A stretch of 64,000 nt of DNA from NCBI GenBank assembly GCA_020061995.1, contig JAGUXE010000018.1, positions 1 to 64,000 of the forward strand. Reading direction: 5' to 3'. This document shows positions 8,150 to 16,921 of the stretch, piece after piece. The notes beneath the pieces were generated by a model. It did not search any database and had not been told where the DNA came from. It saw nothing but the letters and a program-made list of their open reading frames with translations. The position numbers and the translations under genes were made by a program. The DNA comes from Ignavibacteriales bacterium (GTDB lineage: Bacteria > Bacteroidota > Ignavibacteria > Ignavibacteriales > Ignavibacteriaceae). How positions within the stretch are numbered: the stretch's first letter is position 1; every line of letters starts with the position of its first letter.

Positions 8150-9160
8150 ATGGGAAAAGGATTAATAATAGCAGTACTTGGTATGTCACTCACAATAATG
8201 GTACTTGTTAGAGGTATAAACAACAATGCTACTGAGGGTTTAAGAAGTTCAATCGAACTTCATGATCAAATGAATGCACGATTAATCGCTAATTCAGCAA
8301 TTGAGGTTTATCTTGAAAAGATGCGACGTGATAAAAACTTGAAAGGGAATTTTAGAAATGTGTCAATTTTGAGCGGAACAGCTGATGTTTTTATCTATGG
8401 TGTTGACACTCTTTTACAAATAAAAGCTATCGGGCGATACGGAAATAAATCTCACATATCACTTGCATCTACAAGAAGAAGGCAGGTATCAATTCCTGCA
8501 ATTAAAAGCAGTATTCAAATTTCCGCTGATGCCCTTAATATAGATATGAATGGCAGTATTGAAATTAATGGTAATGATCATAACGTTGATGGAACCCCCG
8601 GACCCGGTGCTGCAATTCCCGGAATTACGGTCAATACTCCCGCCGATAGCTCTTATGTTGTTAATGAATTAAAAAATAAAATCTCAAAAGCAATACTAGG
8701 TGCCGGAGGAAGTCCAAGCGTAAGTACAGCTCCATCCGGTGGAACAGATTGGCAAGCTATAACTGAAAACTACATTTTTGCGGCAGATTATACTTTAGGA
8801 TCCGGCAATTATAATTCGGGAAGCTACGGAACTGCTGCCGACCCCAAAATTACTTATGTTAATGGTGATGTAAGTTTCTCGGGGAGTGCCGAGGGATATG
8901 GAATAATGGTGGTGAATGGAGATTTATCTCTTAGTGGTAATTTCACATTCAGAGGTTTAATTATTGCATACGGTCAATCAACAATTACTACAAGAGTAGT
9001 CGGTAACAGCGGTGTTTATGGTGCAGCAATTTTTGTCGGTAGTTCGGTAAACCTACAGGCGACGGGAAACTCCGGTTTTTACTACAGCAGCCAAGCTATA
9101 CAAACTTCACAAAACAATATTAAATCTTCCAGATTTGAAGTTGTCCATTGGTGGGAATAA
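8150..9160 (+). CDS. PilX-like membrane-anchored protein with polymer-forming C-terminal beta domain
   Basis: The 336-residue protein has an N-terminal hydrophobic helix (about 5-22). A helix of PilX type follows (ARLIANSAIEVYLEKMRRD), then a serine/glycine-rich middle with a Pro/Gly turn-rich linker (GTPGPG). The C-terminal third (about 235-325) has repeated short strands (VNGDVSFSG, VVNGDLSLSGNFTFRGLII) like the beta-solenoid domain found at the C-terminus of some PilX-type and DUF7305 proteins. No prepilin cleavage site is seen. It closes the three-gene operon and is followed by a hairpin. Surface exposure is inferred from the single anchor and low-complexity beta region. Confidence 0.55.
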   Translation: MGKGLIIAVLGMSLTIMVLVRGINNNATEGLRSSIELHDQMNARLIANSAIEVYLEKMRRDKNLKGNFRNVSILSGTADVFIYGVDTLLQIKAIGRYGNKSHISLASTRRRQVSIPAIKSSIQISADALNIDMNGSIEINGNDHNVDGTPGPGAAIPGITVNTPADSSYVVNELKNKISKAILGAGGSPSVSTAPSGGTDWQAITENYIFAADYTLGSGNYNSGSYGTAADPKITYVNGDVSFSGSAEGYGIMVVNGDLSLSGNFTFRGLIIAYGQSTITTRVVGNSGVYGAAIFVGSSVNLQATGNSGFYYSSQAIQTSQNNIKSSRFEVVHWWE

Positions 9161-9179
9161 CTTCCATTCTTTTTAGTAT

Positions 9180-9211
9180 CGAAACATTTTACATTTAGTT
9201 AAGATGTTTCG
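9180..9211 (+). terminator. Hairpin after pilin-like operon
   Basis: Arms CGAAACATTTT and AAGATGTTTCG (one G-U pair) with a 10-base loop begin 20 bases after the stop of the PilX-like gene. Downstream is pyrimidine-rich but lacks a clean U-run, so termination would be weak or factor-assisted. Confidence 0.4.
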
Positions 9212-9238
9212 GTATCTACTCTTTTCTTCCTAATTTTG
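9207..9238 (+). promoter_or_regulatory. Candidate promoter of methyltransferase/GT4 pair
   Basis: TTTC at 9207-9210, a 20-base spacer and TAATTTTG at 9231-9238 match the Bacteroidetes TTTG-N19-21-TAnnTTTG pattern with one mismatch. The box is about 28 bases before the start codon. The upstream half overlaps the hairpin of the previous operon. Confidence 0.4.
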
Positions 9239-9266
9239 CATAACAGAATTTTATCAAGGGTAATTA

Positions 9267-9860
9267 ATGAAACAACAATGGAATGACCGCTTTAACAGTG
9301 AAGATTATGTGTATGGAACGGAACCAAATAGTTTTTTTAAAGAACATATTTCCAAAATTAAACCAGGACGACTGCTTCTTTTAGGCGAAGGGGAAGGACG
9401 TAACGGAGTCTTTGCTGCTAAAAACGGTTGGACTGTTGATGCTTATGATTGGAGTGAATCTGCCAAAATAAAGGCTCTAAAGCTAGCTCGCATTAATAAT
9501 TGTATGATTGATTATAAAGTCCAAGACCTGACAAATATTATTTTACATTTTAATATGTACGATGCGGTTGGTCTTATATTTCTTCATCTTGATGAAGAGT
9601 TAAGGGAAGCGGTTCATACCAAAGCTATTAATACCCTTAAGCCCGGAGGGAAAATTATTCTGGAATCTTATGCAAAAGAACAAATTGGTTTTTCTTCAGG
9701 TGGTCCAAAAAATCCCGATTTACTTTACTCTTTGGAAGACATCGTTACAGATTTTAATGATATTAACTATGAGCTTCTTTCAAAAGAAAAAATAATATTA
9801 AACGAAGGTGAATTACATAAAGGGGAAGCAGTGGTAATTAGAATGGTAGGAGTAAAATAA
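9267..9860 (+). CDS. Class I SAM-dependent methyltransferase (TehB-like)
   Basis: This 197-residue protein opens with WNDRFNSEDYVYGTEPNSF, the characteristic N-terminus of a family of small methyltransferases related to TehB. The SAM-binding motif I follows as LLLGEGEGRNGVFAA, with an acidic end of strand 2 (YDWSE) and motif IV-like LKPGGKIILESY. It is a soluble cytosolic enzyme. The substrate is unknown; tellurite or thiopurine methylation is known for relatives but cannot be assigned here. The gene is six bases upstream of a glycosyltransferase and probably cotranscribed with it. Confidence 0.8.
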   Translation: MKQQWNDRFNSEDYVYGTEPNSFFKEHISKIKPGRLLLLGEGEGRNGVFAAKNGWTVDAYDWSESAKIKALKLARINNCMIDYKVQDLTNIILHFNMYDAVGLIFLHLDEELREAVHTKAINTLKPGGKIILESYAKEQIGFSSGGPKNPDLLYSLEDIVTDFNDINYELLSKEKIILNEGELHKGEAVVIRMVGVK

Positions 9861-9865
9861 TTACT

Positions 9866-11131
9866 ATGAAAAGAGTTCTTTTCATTACTTACTATTGGCC
9901 CCCTTCGGGAAAAGCTTCGCTTCACTGGCCCCTTAAAATGATAAAGTATTTACCCGACTCCGATTGGATTCCAACAGTAATTACAATTAATAAAGATTCA
10001 TTTTCCCACAACGACGATAGCCTTCTTAAAGATATTAATCCTTCTTTAAAAGTAATTAGAACTAAAGCTTTAGAGCCTTTCAACTTATATCGAACTTTTC
10101 TCCGGAAAGAAAAAGATAGTCCATTGATTGCATCAGAAACCATTTCGCTTGAAAATAAAGGGTTAAAGCATCGCTTGTCAATATGGATTCGAATGAACTT
10201 GTTTATCCCTGATGCCCGAATAGGTTGGTATCCTTATGCTGTAAGCCAGGGGAAGAAATTACTCAAAAGCATAAAGTATGATGCTATTGTTACAATAGGT
10301 CCACCGCATTCAACACATTTAATCGGAATGAAATTAAGTAAATATTTTAATATTCCATTTTACCCTGTGTTTATTGATCCTTGGGTTGATATCATTTACT
10401 ATAAGGATTTTAAACGAAATCGGCTTACCCTTGCCATAGATAATCTACTTGAAAAGAAAGTAATTGAGCAGTCAACAAAAACTATTTTTGTTACTAAATC
10501 AATGCAAGATGATTATCAGAAGAAATACAGTTTTGTTATTGAAAAATCTGATGTGCTTTATTGGGGATATAATGAGGAAGAATTCTCTTCTTTATCAAAA
10601 AAAGAGACGGGTGATGTAAAAACAATTCTTCATGCTGGTAATATGTTTGATTATCAAAACATCGTTCCTTTCTGGCGTCAACTGAAGATTGAAATTATGA
10701 AAGGGAATAAATTAAGATTAAAATTTATCGGGACCGTTAGTAATCAAATCAAGCAAAGTATAAGCGACGCCGGTCTTAATGAACACGTAGAGTATACTGG
10801 TTTCATCCCCTATTCACAAGTCCCACAAGAAATGTTTAATGCAAACTATCTCCTTGTTTGCGCGACAGAAAAACGTCATTTGCCCGGTAAACTTTTTGAG
10901 TATTTAAGAACGGGCAATCCGATTATCGCTTTTGGTGATGACAATGAAGAGATAAACAAAATACTGACTATTTCGAATTCCGGGAAACTTTATAACTATT
11001 CAGATAATGCAGCCGATTTTTTTCTAACGGCATCACAGTTTGAGACGGATTTTCGAGTTGTAAAATCATTTGATAGGAAAATAATAGCTTCTTCACTGGC
11101 GAATATTTTAGACCAATCAGTTCACCCTTGA
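9866..11131 (+). CDS. Glycosyltransferase, GT4-like (GT-B fold)
   Basis: The 421-residue protein has the N-terminal glycine-poor start KRVLFITYYWPPSGKASLH of GT4-like enzymes, an IVTIGPPHSTHLIG segment (about 130-150), and a C-terminal domain with LHAGNMFDYQN, YTGFIPYSQVPQEMF and KLFEYLRTGNPIIAFG. The last contains the donor-binding region, although the usual ExxG Glu sits in the variant form FEYLRTG. No membrane helices. It likely adds a sugar to a surface polysaccharide or glycolipid. The downstream HU gene has its own leader, so the operon probably ends here. Acceptor and donor are unknown. Confidence 0.82.
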   Translation: MKRVLFITYYWPPSGKASLHWPLKMIKYLPDSDWIPTVITINKDSFSHNDDSLLKDINPSLKVIRTKALEPFNLYRTFLRKEKDSPLIASETISLENKGLKHRLSIWIRMNLFIPDARIGWYPYAVSQGKKLLKSIKYDAIVTIGPPHSTHLIGMKLSKYFNIPFYPVFIDPWVDIIYYKDFKRNRLTLAIDNLLEKKVIEQSTKTIFVTKSMQDDYQKKYSFVIEKSDVLYWGYNEEEFSSLSKKETGDVKTILHAGNMFDYQNIVPFWRQLKIEIMKGNKLRLKFIGTVSNQIKQSISDAGLNEHVEYTGFIPYSQVPQEMFNANYLLVCATEKRHLPGKLFEYLRTGNPIIAFGDDNEEINKILTISNSGKLYNYSDNAADFFLTASQFETDFRVVKSFDRKIIASSLANILDQSVHP

Positions 11132-11176
11132 TTATCAATAGTGTCAGGACATAAAATTTTTTATAATATTGATAAT
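11131..11176. repeat. Inverted repeat in the HU gene leader
   Basis: ATTATCAATA (11131-11140) and TATTGATAAT (11167-11176) form perfect 10-base arms around a 26-base spacer, starting at the end of the GT4 gene and upstream of the HU-family gene. It could be a weak terminator stem or a protein-binding site; AT richness means chance is possible. Confidence 0.3.
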
Positions 11177-11260
11177 AATAGCTAATACTTATTTGTTTTA
11201 TATCATAAAATAATTATTTTTCATACCGTCAAACAATTAATAAATATAAGAGGTATTATC

Positions 11261-11560
11261 ATGGCAGTAGCTAAACCATTAACCAAAGCTCAAATTCTTG
11301 ATCACCTTTCAAAAAAAACCGGAACCACCAAAAAATTAGCCGGTGAATTTATGCAAGAGTTCATTGCTCTTTCTTATAAAGAAGCTAAAAAAAGTTTTGT
11401 GATTCCCGGGTTAGGGAAGTTAGTTGTTTCTGCTCGTAAGAAAAGAAAAGGCAGAAATCCACAAACAGGTGCCGAGATTATGATTCCGGCACGTAAAGTG
11501 TTGAAATTCAGAATTGCTAAACAAGCAAAAGATGCTGTTTTAGGACCTGCTAAAAAATAA
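11261..11560 (+). CDS. HU/IHF-family DNA-binding protein
   Basis: HU-family proteins bend and compact DNA. The 99-residue protein fits HU in length and layout: an N-terminal helix pair (KAQILDHLSKKTGTTKKLAGEF), the turn IPGLGKLVV, and the DNA-binding arm with the conserved GRNPQTG (about residues 66-72) followed by IPARKVLKF. A short Lys-rich tail follows. An AAGAGGT ribosome-binding site is seen 8-9 bases before ATG. The gene is alone between a long AT-rich leader and a strong bidirectional terminator. Whether it acts as general HU or as a specialised paralogue cannot be told. Confidence 0.93.
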   Translation: MAVAKPLTKAQILDHLSKKTGTTKKLAGEFMQEFIALSYKEAKKSFVIPGLGKLVVSARKKRKGRNPQTGAEIMIPARKVLKFRIAKQAKDAVLGPAKK

Positions 11561-11583
11561 TCCCTTGCTGAATGTTCGTTATA

Positions 11584-11616
11584 AAAAAGGCTGTTATAAT
11601 CAGACAGCCTTTTTTA
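11584..11616. terminator. Bidirectional intrinsic terminator
   Basis: A stem AAAAAGGCTGT / ACAGCCTTTTT with a 9-base loop is flanked by A-run and T-run, giving a U-tract in both directions. It lies between the convergent HU gene and the PH-like membrane protein gene and overlaps the stop codon of the latter. Confidence 0.85.
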
Positions 11617-12135
11617 TTTTTTAGATTTATCTATTCTTCTCTTAACCGCTTCTTTGTTTGCTGAAAATTTGCTGATAACCGAGTCATATATATCTTTCTT
11701 CACCTTGCTTAGAACCAATGTTTCCAATACCCTAGCGTTTTCTATCGTATGGAAAAACGCAATGCATTTATTTTCTCTTGTGTTTTCCAGCTTCATTAAT
11801 CCTCTTGGTTTTCCACTGAAAATTCCACCTGAGACTTTATCAATTTCTTCATACGTTAGCACAACTGTTTTTCGTCGGAACATAAATTCTGTCGCTGTTA
11901 TTTTTGTGTCGTCTGTCTGAATAGTATATGCTAAATGTTTTGCAATTGTATAAAAATATCTGTTTATAAAAATTATTAAAGCCGCAAGAAAAAATGCTGA
12001 TACAAAATATTTATATTCATACTTGAACGCGATTATTAATGCAGGAACATATAATAACAATATAAGCGTAACGGGAATACTCCCGAATTTATAAATTAAT
12101 CTGTATAATAGAGAATATGTAAATGTTTTATTCAT
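11614..12135 (-). CDS. Membrane protein with PH-like (bPH2-type) domain, unknown function
   Basis: This 173-residue protein has two hydrophobic segments (about 18-36 and 42-60) followed by a cytosolic beta-rich domain (about 70-165; YTIQTDDTKITATEF, LTYEEIDKVSGGIF, LMKLENTRENKCIAFF). The pattern of two helices then a PH-like fold is seen in small bacterial membrane proteins of the bPH_2/YdbS type. I do not recognise a more specific family. It stands alone on the minus strand, with a TATCTTTG box about 30 bases upstream, and shares a terminator with HU. Function unknown. Confidence 0.6.
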   Translation of the reverse strand: MNKTFTYSLLYRLIYKFGSIPVTLILLLYVPALIIAFKYEYKYFVSAFFLAALIIFINRYFYTIAKHLAYTIQTDDTKITATEFMFRRKTVVLTYEEIDKVSGGIFSGKPRGLMKLENTRENKCIAFFHTIENARVLETLVLSKVKKDIYDSVISKFSANKEAVKRRIDKSKK

Positions 12136-12165
12136 AAATTTAATTTCATAATTTTCTTAGTAATG

Positions 12166-12173
12166 CAAAGATA
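12166..12173 (-). promoter_or_regulatory. Candidate -7 promoter box for PH-like membrane protein
   Basis: The minus strand reads TATCTTTGC, an exact match to the commonest Bacteroidetes -7 form TAnnTTTG, about 30 bases before the start codon. A -33 TTTG is not found at the expected distance. It sits just before the divergent NRDE gene start. Confidence 0.4.
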
Positions 12174-12179
12174 ACAAGA

Positions 12180-12953
12180 ATGTGCCTTATTTTAATAGCT
12201 CAAAACCTACATCCGCATTATAAACTTATTGTTGCAGCTAACCGCGATGAGTTTTATATTCGCCCGACTCAGTCCGCAAAATATTGGGAAGAATTCCCTT
12301 ATTTACTCGCCGGAAAAGACTTATCAGCCGGGGGTACATGGATGGGAATTACTAAGAATGGAAAGTTTTGTGCAATTACTAATTATCGTGACATTCGCAA
12401 TCTGAAGCAAGATGCTCCGTCAAGAGGAGATTTGGTTCTATCGCATTTAACATCAATAATAGATTCTTATACCTTTATTGATATGCTTCAAAACACAGGT
12501 AATCTGTACAATGGATTTAATCTATTATTTGGTAACGTTGATTCACTTATATATTATTCAAATCAGAATAACGAATCTGTAACTTTAACTCCCGGGATTT
12601 ATGGTTTGAGTAATCATTTCTTGGACACCCCCTGGTTTAAAAATATCAGGAGCAAACAAATATTTGAATCTATAATTTCAAAAAGTCTTTTTAATAAGAA
12701 TGATTTAATCGCAATGCTTCAAGATAGAACTGAAGCACCCGAAGAGCAATTACCAGATACAGGGATAGGCAAAGAATGGGAAAAAGTTTTGTCGCCAATA
12801 TTTATTCATAGCGAAAAATATGGAACACGCTGCTCGACAATAATAACTGTGTCAAAAGAAAACGAAGTGATTTTTACTGAGGTTTCGTATAATGATCTCG
12901 GTAATGAAACCGAACGTAATTCATTTGAGTTCATATTAGAAGAACGGCCTTAA
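12180..12953 (+). CDS. NRDE family protein (TANGO2-like)
   Basis: The 257-residue protein starts [12 protein letters not shown] and contains [12 protein letters not shown], the Asn-Arg-Asp-Glu signature that names this family, and [24 protein letters not shown]. The invariant Cys2 after the initiator Met suggests an N-terminal-nucleophile-like fold, but the activity of bacterial members is not established. The eukaryotic relative TANGO2 is linked to Golgi organisation or haem handling. Length is normal. The 3' end overlaps the convergent aminotransferase gene by four bases. Cytosolic, with no signal peptide. Confidence 0.88.
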   Translation: MCLILIAQNLHPHYKLIVAANRDEFYIRPTQSAKYWEEFPYLLAGKDLSAGGTWMGITKNGKFCAITNYRDIRNLKQDAPSRGDLVLSHLTSIIDSYTFIDMLQNTGNLYNGFNLLFGNVDSLIYYSNQNNESVTLTPGIYGLSNHFLDTPWFKNIRSKQIFESIISKSLFNKNDLIAMLQDRTEAPEEQLPDTGIGKEWEKVLSPIFIHSEKYGTRCSTIITVSKENEVIFTEVSYNDLGNETERNSFEFILEERP

Positions 12954-14035
12954 AACTTATTCATCTTCTCAACTACTTGATAAATCTCATCCTCTGTATG
13001 AAAATATGAAATCGGCAAACTTAATTCGGTTGCATGGATTTCTTCTGATATAGGAAAAACAGTGTTATCAAGAATTCCCTTCATTGCCTTTTGTTTATTG
13101 GGTGGCACAGGGTAATGTATTTCAGTTTTAATCCCTTCATGTAAAAGATATTCCTTGAGGTTATCTCTTTTTTTATGTCGAATTGCAAAAATATGAAATA
13201 CATCTAAATAATCCGGGTGCTGTTGTGGAAGGATGAAATCACTTTTAAGATTATCAAAATATATTTTCGCTAATTTTCCTTTATGTTCATTAATCGTGTT
13301 AAGTGATTTTAATTTGATCGATAAAAATCCGGCTTGAACTTCATCAAGTCTCGAATTGTAACCTATCAGTTCATTATAATATTTTATATCTGAACCATAA
13401 TTTCTCAATCTTTTAATTGCAATAGCTAGTTCATCGTTATCTGTTAATACCGCCCCGGCATCTCCAAGTGCCCCAAGATTTTTAGTCGGATAAAAACTAA
13501 ATGCTCCATACTCACCGAAAGTTCCGGTAAGCTTTCCTTTATATGTCGCACCGTGGGACTGTGCGCAGTCTTCAATTAGTTTAAGTGAGTATTTGTTTTT
13601 GATTTCTACAATCGGATCCATCTCACAACTTTTACCGTAAAGATGGACTATCATCAAAGCTTTTGTTTTAGAGGTGATTTTCTCTTCGATTAATTTGGGA
13701 TTAATGTTAAAGGTGCTAATATCCGGTTCAACCAAAACAGGTTTTAATCCGCTGTGAAGAATAGAAAGTATTGTTGCGATATAAGTATTCGACGGAACAA
13801 TTACTTCGCTCCCCGGTTCAAAATTAAATGCTTTTAGAGCCAGTATTAATGCATCTAAACCGGATGCTACTCCAATACAATGTTTACTTGAATGATAATC
13901 CGCAAACTCCTTTTCGAAATGGGTGACGTTGTTACCTAAAATATACCAGCCGCTTTCCAGAGTTTGTTGAAATGAAGATTTATATTCTTCGAAAAAAGTT
14001 TTATTCAGTAAACCAAGATTTTCGTATTCAATCAT
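12950..14035 (-). CDS. DegT/DnrJ/EryC1 family sugar aminotransferase (FdtB-like)
   Basis: A PLP-dependent aminotransferase acting on nucleotide-linked keto sugars. The 361-residue protein has the PLP lysine K185 in [12 protein letters not shown], the pyridine-binding D156 (EDCAQSHGA) and the family N-terminal pattern up to [12 protein letters not shown]. It directly follows an FdtA-like ketoisomerase with a four-base ATGA overlap. That pairing is the arrangement for making dTDP-3-amino-3,6-dideoxy sugars. Genes for dTDP-glucose synthesis (rmlA, rmlB) and an N-acyltransferase are not in the window, so the exact sugar is inferred. It is the last gene of a tightly coupled five-gene operon. Confidence 0.88.
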   Translation of the reverse strand: MIEYENLGLLNKTFFEEYKSSFQQTLESGWYILGNNVTHFEKEFADYHSSKHCIGVASGLDALILALKAFNFEPGSEVIVPSNTYIATILSILHSGLKPVLVEPDISTFNINPKLIEEKITSKTKALMIVHLYGKSCEMDPIVEIKNKYSLKLIEDCAQSHGATYKGKLTGTFGEYGAFSFYPTKNLGALGDAGAVLTDNDELAIAIKRLRNYGSDIKYYNELIGYNSRLDEVQAGFLSIKLKSLNTINEHKGKLAKIYFDNLKSDFILPQQHPDYLDVFHIFAIRHKKRDNLKEYLLHEGIKTEIHYPVPPNKQKAMKGILDNTVFPISEEIHATELSLPISYFHTEDEIYQVVEKMNKF

Positions 14036-14400
14036 TTATGATCCTCATAAATATAATCCGAAGCATCAAAATGGGTAGAGGCCAACACGAGTAAAACTGC
14101 ATCTGAAGAAAAGTGGTGCATTGTATGATAATCTTCCGGATTTATTATTAAACATTTGCTCGGATGATCAAGTAAAAAATCTTTTATTATCTTATCACTA
14201 TTATTACTCGACACAATGCAGCTTCCATGAATGCATATTGCGGCTTGAACAGTAGTTTTATGCCGATGTCCGCCACGGACTGAATCATCAACTCCATAAA
14301 TGTAAAATATTCTGTTTATTGAAAAAGGAATTTCTTTTTCAATCACGGTTAAATTACCGCGATTATCAGAGTGGGTTGTAAGATTAATAATATGTGCCAT
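14032..14400 (-). CDS. Sugar 3,4-ketoisomerase, FdtA/WxcM-like cupin
   Basis: This 122-residue cupin matches the FdtA/QdtA group, which isomerises dTDP-4-keto-6-deoxyglucose to the 3-keto form. Visible motifs are [30 protein letters not shown] with the metal/catalytic histidines, and [11 protein letters not shown]. Its start codon abuts the stop of the preceding glycosyltransferase (TAAATG) and its stop overlaps the aminotransferase start. The FdtA-FdtB pair predicts an amino-deoxy sugar in a surface glycan. Whether the product is the galacto (Fuc3N) or gluco (Qui3N) form depends on subtle residues and is not decided. Confidence 0.88.
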   Translation of the reverse strand: MAHIINLTTHSDNRGNLTVIEKEIPFSINRIFYIYGVDDSVRGGHRHKTTVQAAICIHGSCIVSSNNSDKIIKDFLLDHPSKCLIINPEDYHTMHHFSSDAVLLVLASTHFDASDYIYEDHK

Positions 14401-15387
14401 TTAGTCTTTCAAGAATTCAGTTTTTCTAAATAAATTATAACCATTAGTCAGTTTTCTATATACAAAAAGAATCGGTGTTTTCCAATTTATTGGTTCTTTG
14501 GAAGTCCCGTGAGGATCGAATGAATTATCAATTTTACAAATTCTTTCTTTTATTTCATCAAGCCTTTTTATATAAAGCTTGTAGAATATTTTTTTTGTGT
14601 TATCGGATAAGACTCTTCTCCCAAGTTCAATCCTTCCATTCGTAAAAAACTTGAGATAATGAAAATGGTAAAATATCACATCAAATTTATTTCCGGATGT
14701 TAATTCTGTTCCAATGATTTTGTTTCTTACTTTTATGAATGAGTATTGCTGAACATTCCAGGCGGCTAACCCTCCGCCAAGATGTTTCATAACATGAACA
14801 CTCTCAAATCTTTCTGTCCAATCATCAAGATAAAGCTGATCACCGAATTTTCCATCTTCATAACGGGCATAACACCATTCGAGACATCTTTCACGCCACC
14901 ATTTTAATGCTTTCAAACCACGTTCATCATTTTTAAAAGTTACAAATTGAACACAATACTTTCCACTTTTAAGTTCTTTGTTGTATTTGGGAGAATATCT
15001 ATGTTCGGTAAGAAAAATTGAATTCTCGCCAAGTTCATCAAATAAAGGTTTGGGTGAGGAATAGAAATATAAATCGGCATCTAAATAGGTACAGCTTTCA
15101 ACTTTATATTTCTCAAGCACATAAAGAATTGTTGATGAAGTGGAAGTCCAACAATATTCGGCAATATTGCGAGTTGGTTTAACTCTTAATAGTTCTTCAT
15201 CTTCAAACTCTGCAAGAGAAATAATGGTAGCCTTAGAAAGGTTTAGTTTTAATAATGTGTTATAAGCTTTATCGTTGAACGCAAAAATGTAAAGATGAAA
15301 ATTAGAACAATGCTCCTCTAATGAATAATAAAGAGCAAGTCCTCTTGAGAAATAATGAGTATCAAATAAAGTGCAGAAGTTATACAT
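14401..15387 (-). CDS. Glycosyltransferase, GT8-like (GT-A fold)
   Basis: The 328-residue protein begins YNFCTLFDTHYFSRGLALYYSL, as in enzymes resembling GT8, and has a DAD metal/nucleotide-sugar motif at 103-105 (YLDADLYFYS). Later segments KYCVQFVTFKNDERGLKALKWWRERCLEWC and DQLYLDDW fit a retaining GT-A enzyme. No membrane segment. It lies inside the overlapping operon: its 5' end overlaps the methyltransferase by eight bases and its stop abuts the FdtA-like start. It may transfer the amino sugar made by the two downstream enzymes, but the donor is inference only. Confidence 0.8.
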   Translation of the reverse strand: MYNFCTLFDTHYFSRGLALYYSLEEHCSNFHLYIFAFNDKAYNTLLKLNLSKATIISLAEFEDEELLRVKPTRNIAEYCWTSTSSTILYVLEKYKVESCTYLDADLYFYSSPKPLFDELGENSIFLTEHRYSPKYNKELKSGKYCVQFVTFKNDERGLKALKWWRERCLEWCYARYEDGKFGDQLYLDDWTERFESVHVMKHLGGGLAAWNVQQYSFIKVRNKIIGTELTSGNKFDVIFYHFHYLKFFTNGRIELGRRVLSDNTKKIFYKLYIKRLDEIKERICKIDNSFDPHGTSKEPINWKTPILFVYRKLTNGYNLFRKTEFLKD

Positions 15388-16099
15388 TTTTAATTTTCTT
15401 TACCAAAATGATGTTATCTAAAAACAGATCATTGTTTGAGGGGAGAAGCTTAGAAAATATTATTCCGCAGAGTGTAATTAATGATGCGATGAAGAGTGTT
15501 GTTAGTTGCTTAACGACCGGGATATTTTTCGTTATCTTATATAAATACGCATTCGTTAACTGACAAATCACTTCAACCGGATGCCCGAGTTTACTCTGCT
15601 TAAGAATTTCAAATCCATTAGTCTCCAATAGAAATATCAGTCCAAAAGATGAGTAGCGTGCGTAGTCATAAGGCTGCTCGTGTTCATCCCAGACAAATGG
15701 AACTGTTATTAGGCATAAACCATCCGGTTTTAATATACGATTAACCTCAAGAAGAAATTCGGAAGGAGTGAAAACATGTTCTAAAACTTGATTGGAAATT
15801 GCCGAGTCAAAGGATTGATCCTCGAACGGAAATATTTTCCCATCATAATAAAAATCAGCTTTCTTTTCTGTTTGATTAGTTTGAGTTTCTATTTCTAATC
15901 CCAGATATACTGATGAAGCAAAATATTTTTCATAAGGTTTTGAACCGCAGCCTATGTCAATTGTTTTTCCCTTTATTGACTTACCATATTCTTTTATAGC
16001 GTTAAGTAAATTTTTGCGAGCAATGTAAAATGGATTTACGAATATTGCAGCTACACCGGGTTCGAACATTTGTTTGTTTAGTATCTCTTTTAATCCCAT
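15380..16099 (-). CDS. SAM-dependent methyltransferase (Methyltransf_11 type)
   Basis: This 239-residue protein has motif I as TIDIGCGSKPYEKYF, an acidic strand-2 end (GLEIET), SFDSAISNQVLEHVF, and LKPDGLCLITVPFVW. A hydrophobic stretch near the C-terminus (about 205-225) may be a membrane anchor. The N-terminal IFVNPFYIARKNLL is common in methyltransferases in O-antigen clusters. It overlaps the MetW-like gene by one base (TAATG) and the glycosyltransferase by eight, so the genes are translationally coupled. The likely substrate is a glycan or lipid-linked intermediate; this is inferred from context. Confidence 0.82.
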   Translation of the reverse strand: MGLKEILNKQMFEPGVAAIFVNPFYIARKNLLNAIKEYGKSIKGKTIDIGCGSKPYEKYFASSVYLGLEIETQTNQTEKKADFYYDGKIFPFEDQSFDSAISNQVLEHVFTPSEFLLEVNRILKPDGLCLITVPFVWDEHEQPYDYARYSSFGLIFLLETNGFEILKQSKLGHPVEVICQLTNAYLYKITKNIPVVKQLTTLFIASLITLCGIIFSKLLPSNNDLFLDNIILVKKIKNV

Positions 16100-16773
16100 T
16101 ATTTTTTTGCCTCTAGTAAGAAGATGGGAATTAACTGAAAAAGGTTTGGAAACTTAGTCATAAGAAACTTTTTAAATCCGGTTGAATCTGGGATGTGCTT
16201 CCAATCAACAATTGTGAAATTTTCCGATGCTTTAACAAATCCCAAAAAATCTTTAATTGAAAATTGATGAATGTGTCCGGTATTGTACCAATTATAACCG
16301 AACAACATTGATTTGGGCATTGTTCCATTTATTAACAATTCAATTCTGTTTCTATAAAATGCGAAATTCGGGAAAGAAATTATTTGATATTTTGCTATTC
16401 GTTTCATTTCTGAAATCAATACTTCGGGATACATAACCATTTGAACAGTTACATTACAAATAGCATAATCAAAATAATCATCATCAAAACTTAACTTAGT
16501 ATCGATTCTTCCTTGAAGAACATTCAAATTTTTCCCCTTACAAACGTCAACACCACTCTCTGATAACTCTATCCCATGAGCTTCTATTTTTTTTTTGTCT
16601 CTCAGTAACTCTAAAAGAGAACCGTTCCCGCATCCTAAGTCGATAACTTTCGATCCTTGTCTAACAAAATCGACAATATATTCATATTCCGCTCTATGTT
16701 GGATTTTTTTACTCGAATAGTCATATTCTCTGTTTTCATCCACTCCGGGTATGTCAAAATTTTCAGAAGGCAT
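16099..16773 (-). CDS. MetW-like SAM-dependent methyltransferase
   Basis: The 224-residue protein shows the MetW pattern: VIDLGCGNGSLLELLRDKK, HGIELSESGVDVC, FDYAICNVTVQMVMYPE, ISFPNFAFYRNRIELLINGTMPKS, and WYNTGHIHQFSIKDF. MetW with MetX takes part in methionine synthesis in some bacteria, but no metX is present and the location at the head of a glycan operon points to another role. The related proteins in O-antigen loci are uncharacterised. It is the first gene of the five-gene overlapping operon ending at 12950. Confidence 0.82.
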   Translation of the reverse strand: MPSENFDIPGVDENREYDYSSKKIQHRAEYEYIVDFVRQGSKVIDLGCGNGSLLELLRDKKKIEAHGIELSESGVDVCKGKNLNVLQGRIDTKLSFDDDYFDYAICNVTVQMVMYPEVLISEMKRIAKYQIISFPNFAFYRNRIELLINGTMPKSMLFGYNWYNTGHIHQFSIKDFLGFVKASENFTIVDWKHIPDSTGFKKFLMTKFPNLFQLIPIFLLEAKK

Positions 16774-16856
16774 TTTTTATATTTGATTTTTTTTGATTAC
16801 TAAAGATAAAGTTTTATTAATGGAATTAAAAAGCGGCCATTAAAGATGTGAGTGTC

Positions 16857-16900
16857 TCGATGAATTAGAAGATAAAATTAATTTAAGTCTAATTCATCGA
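16857..16900 (-). terminator. Hairpin downstream of YCF48-type lipoprotein gene
   Basis: Perfect 13-base arms (left TCGATGAATTAGA, right its complement) with an 18-base loop begin 22 bases after the stop of the minus-strand lipoprotein gene. No U-run follows on that strand, so it is a transcript-end or stabilising hairpin rather than a classic terminator. Confidence 0.45.
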
Positions 16901-16921
16901 TTCAGAATTTTGGAATTATGT

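Noticed and set aside
9922..10143. 73-codon frame antisense to the GT4 gene
   Set aside because: Shadow of a conserved glycosyltransferase; no signal or motif.
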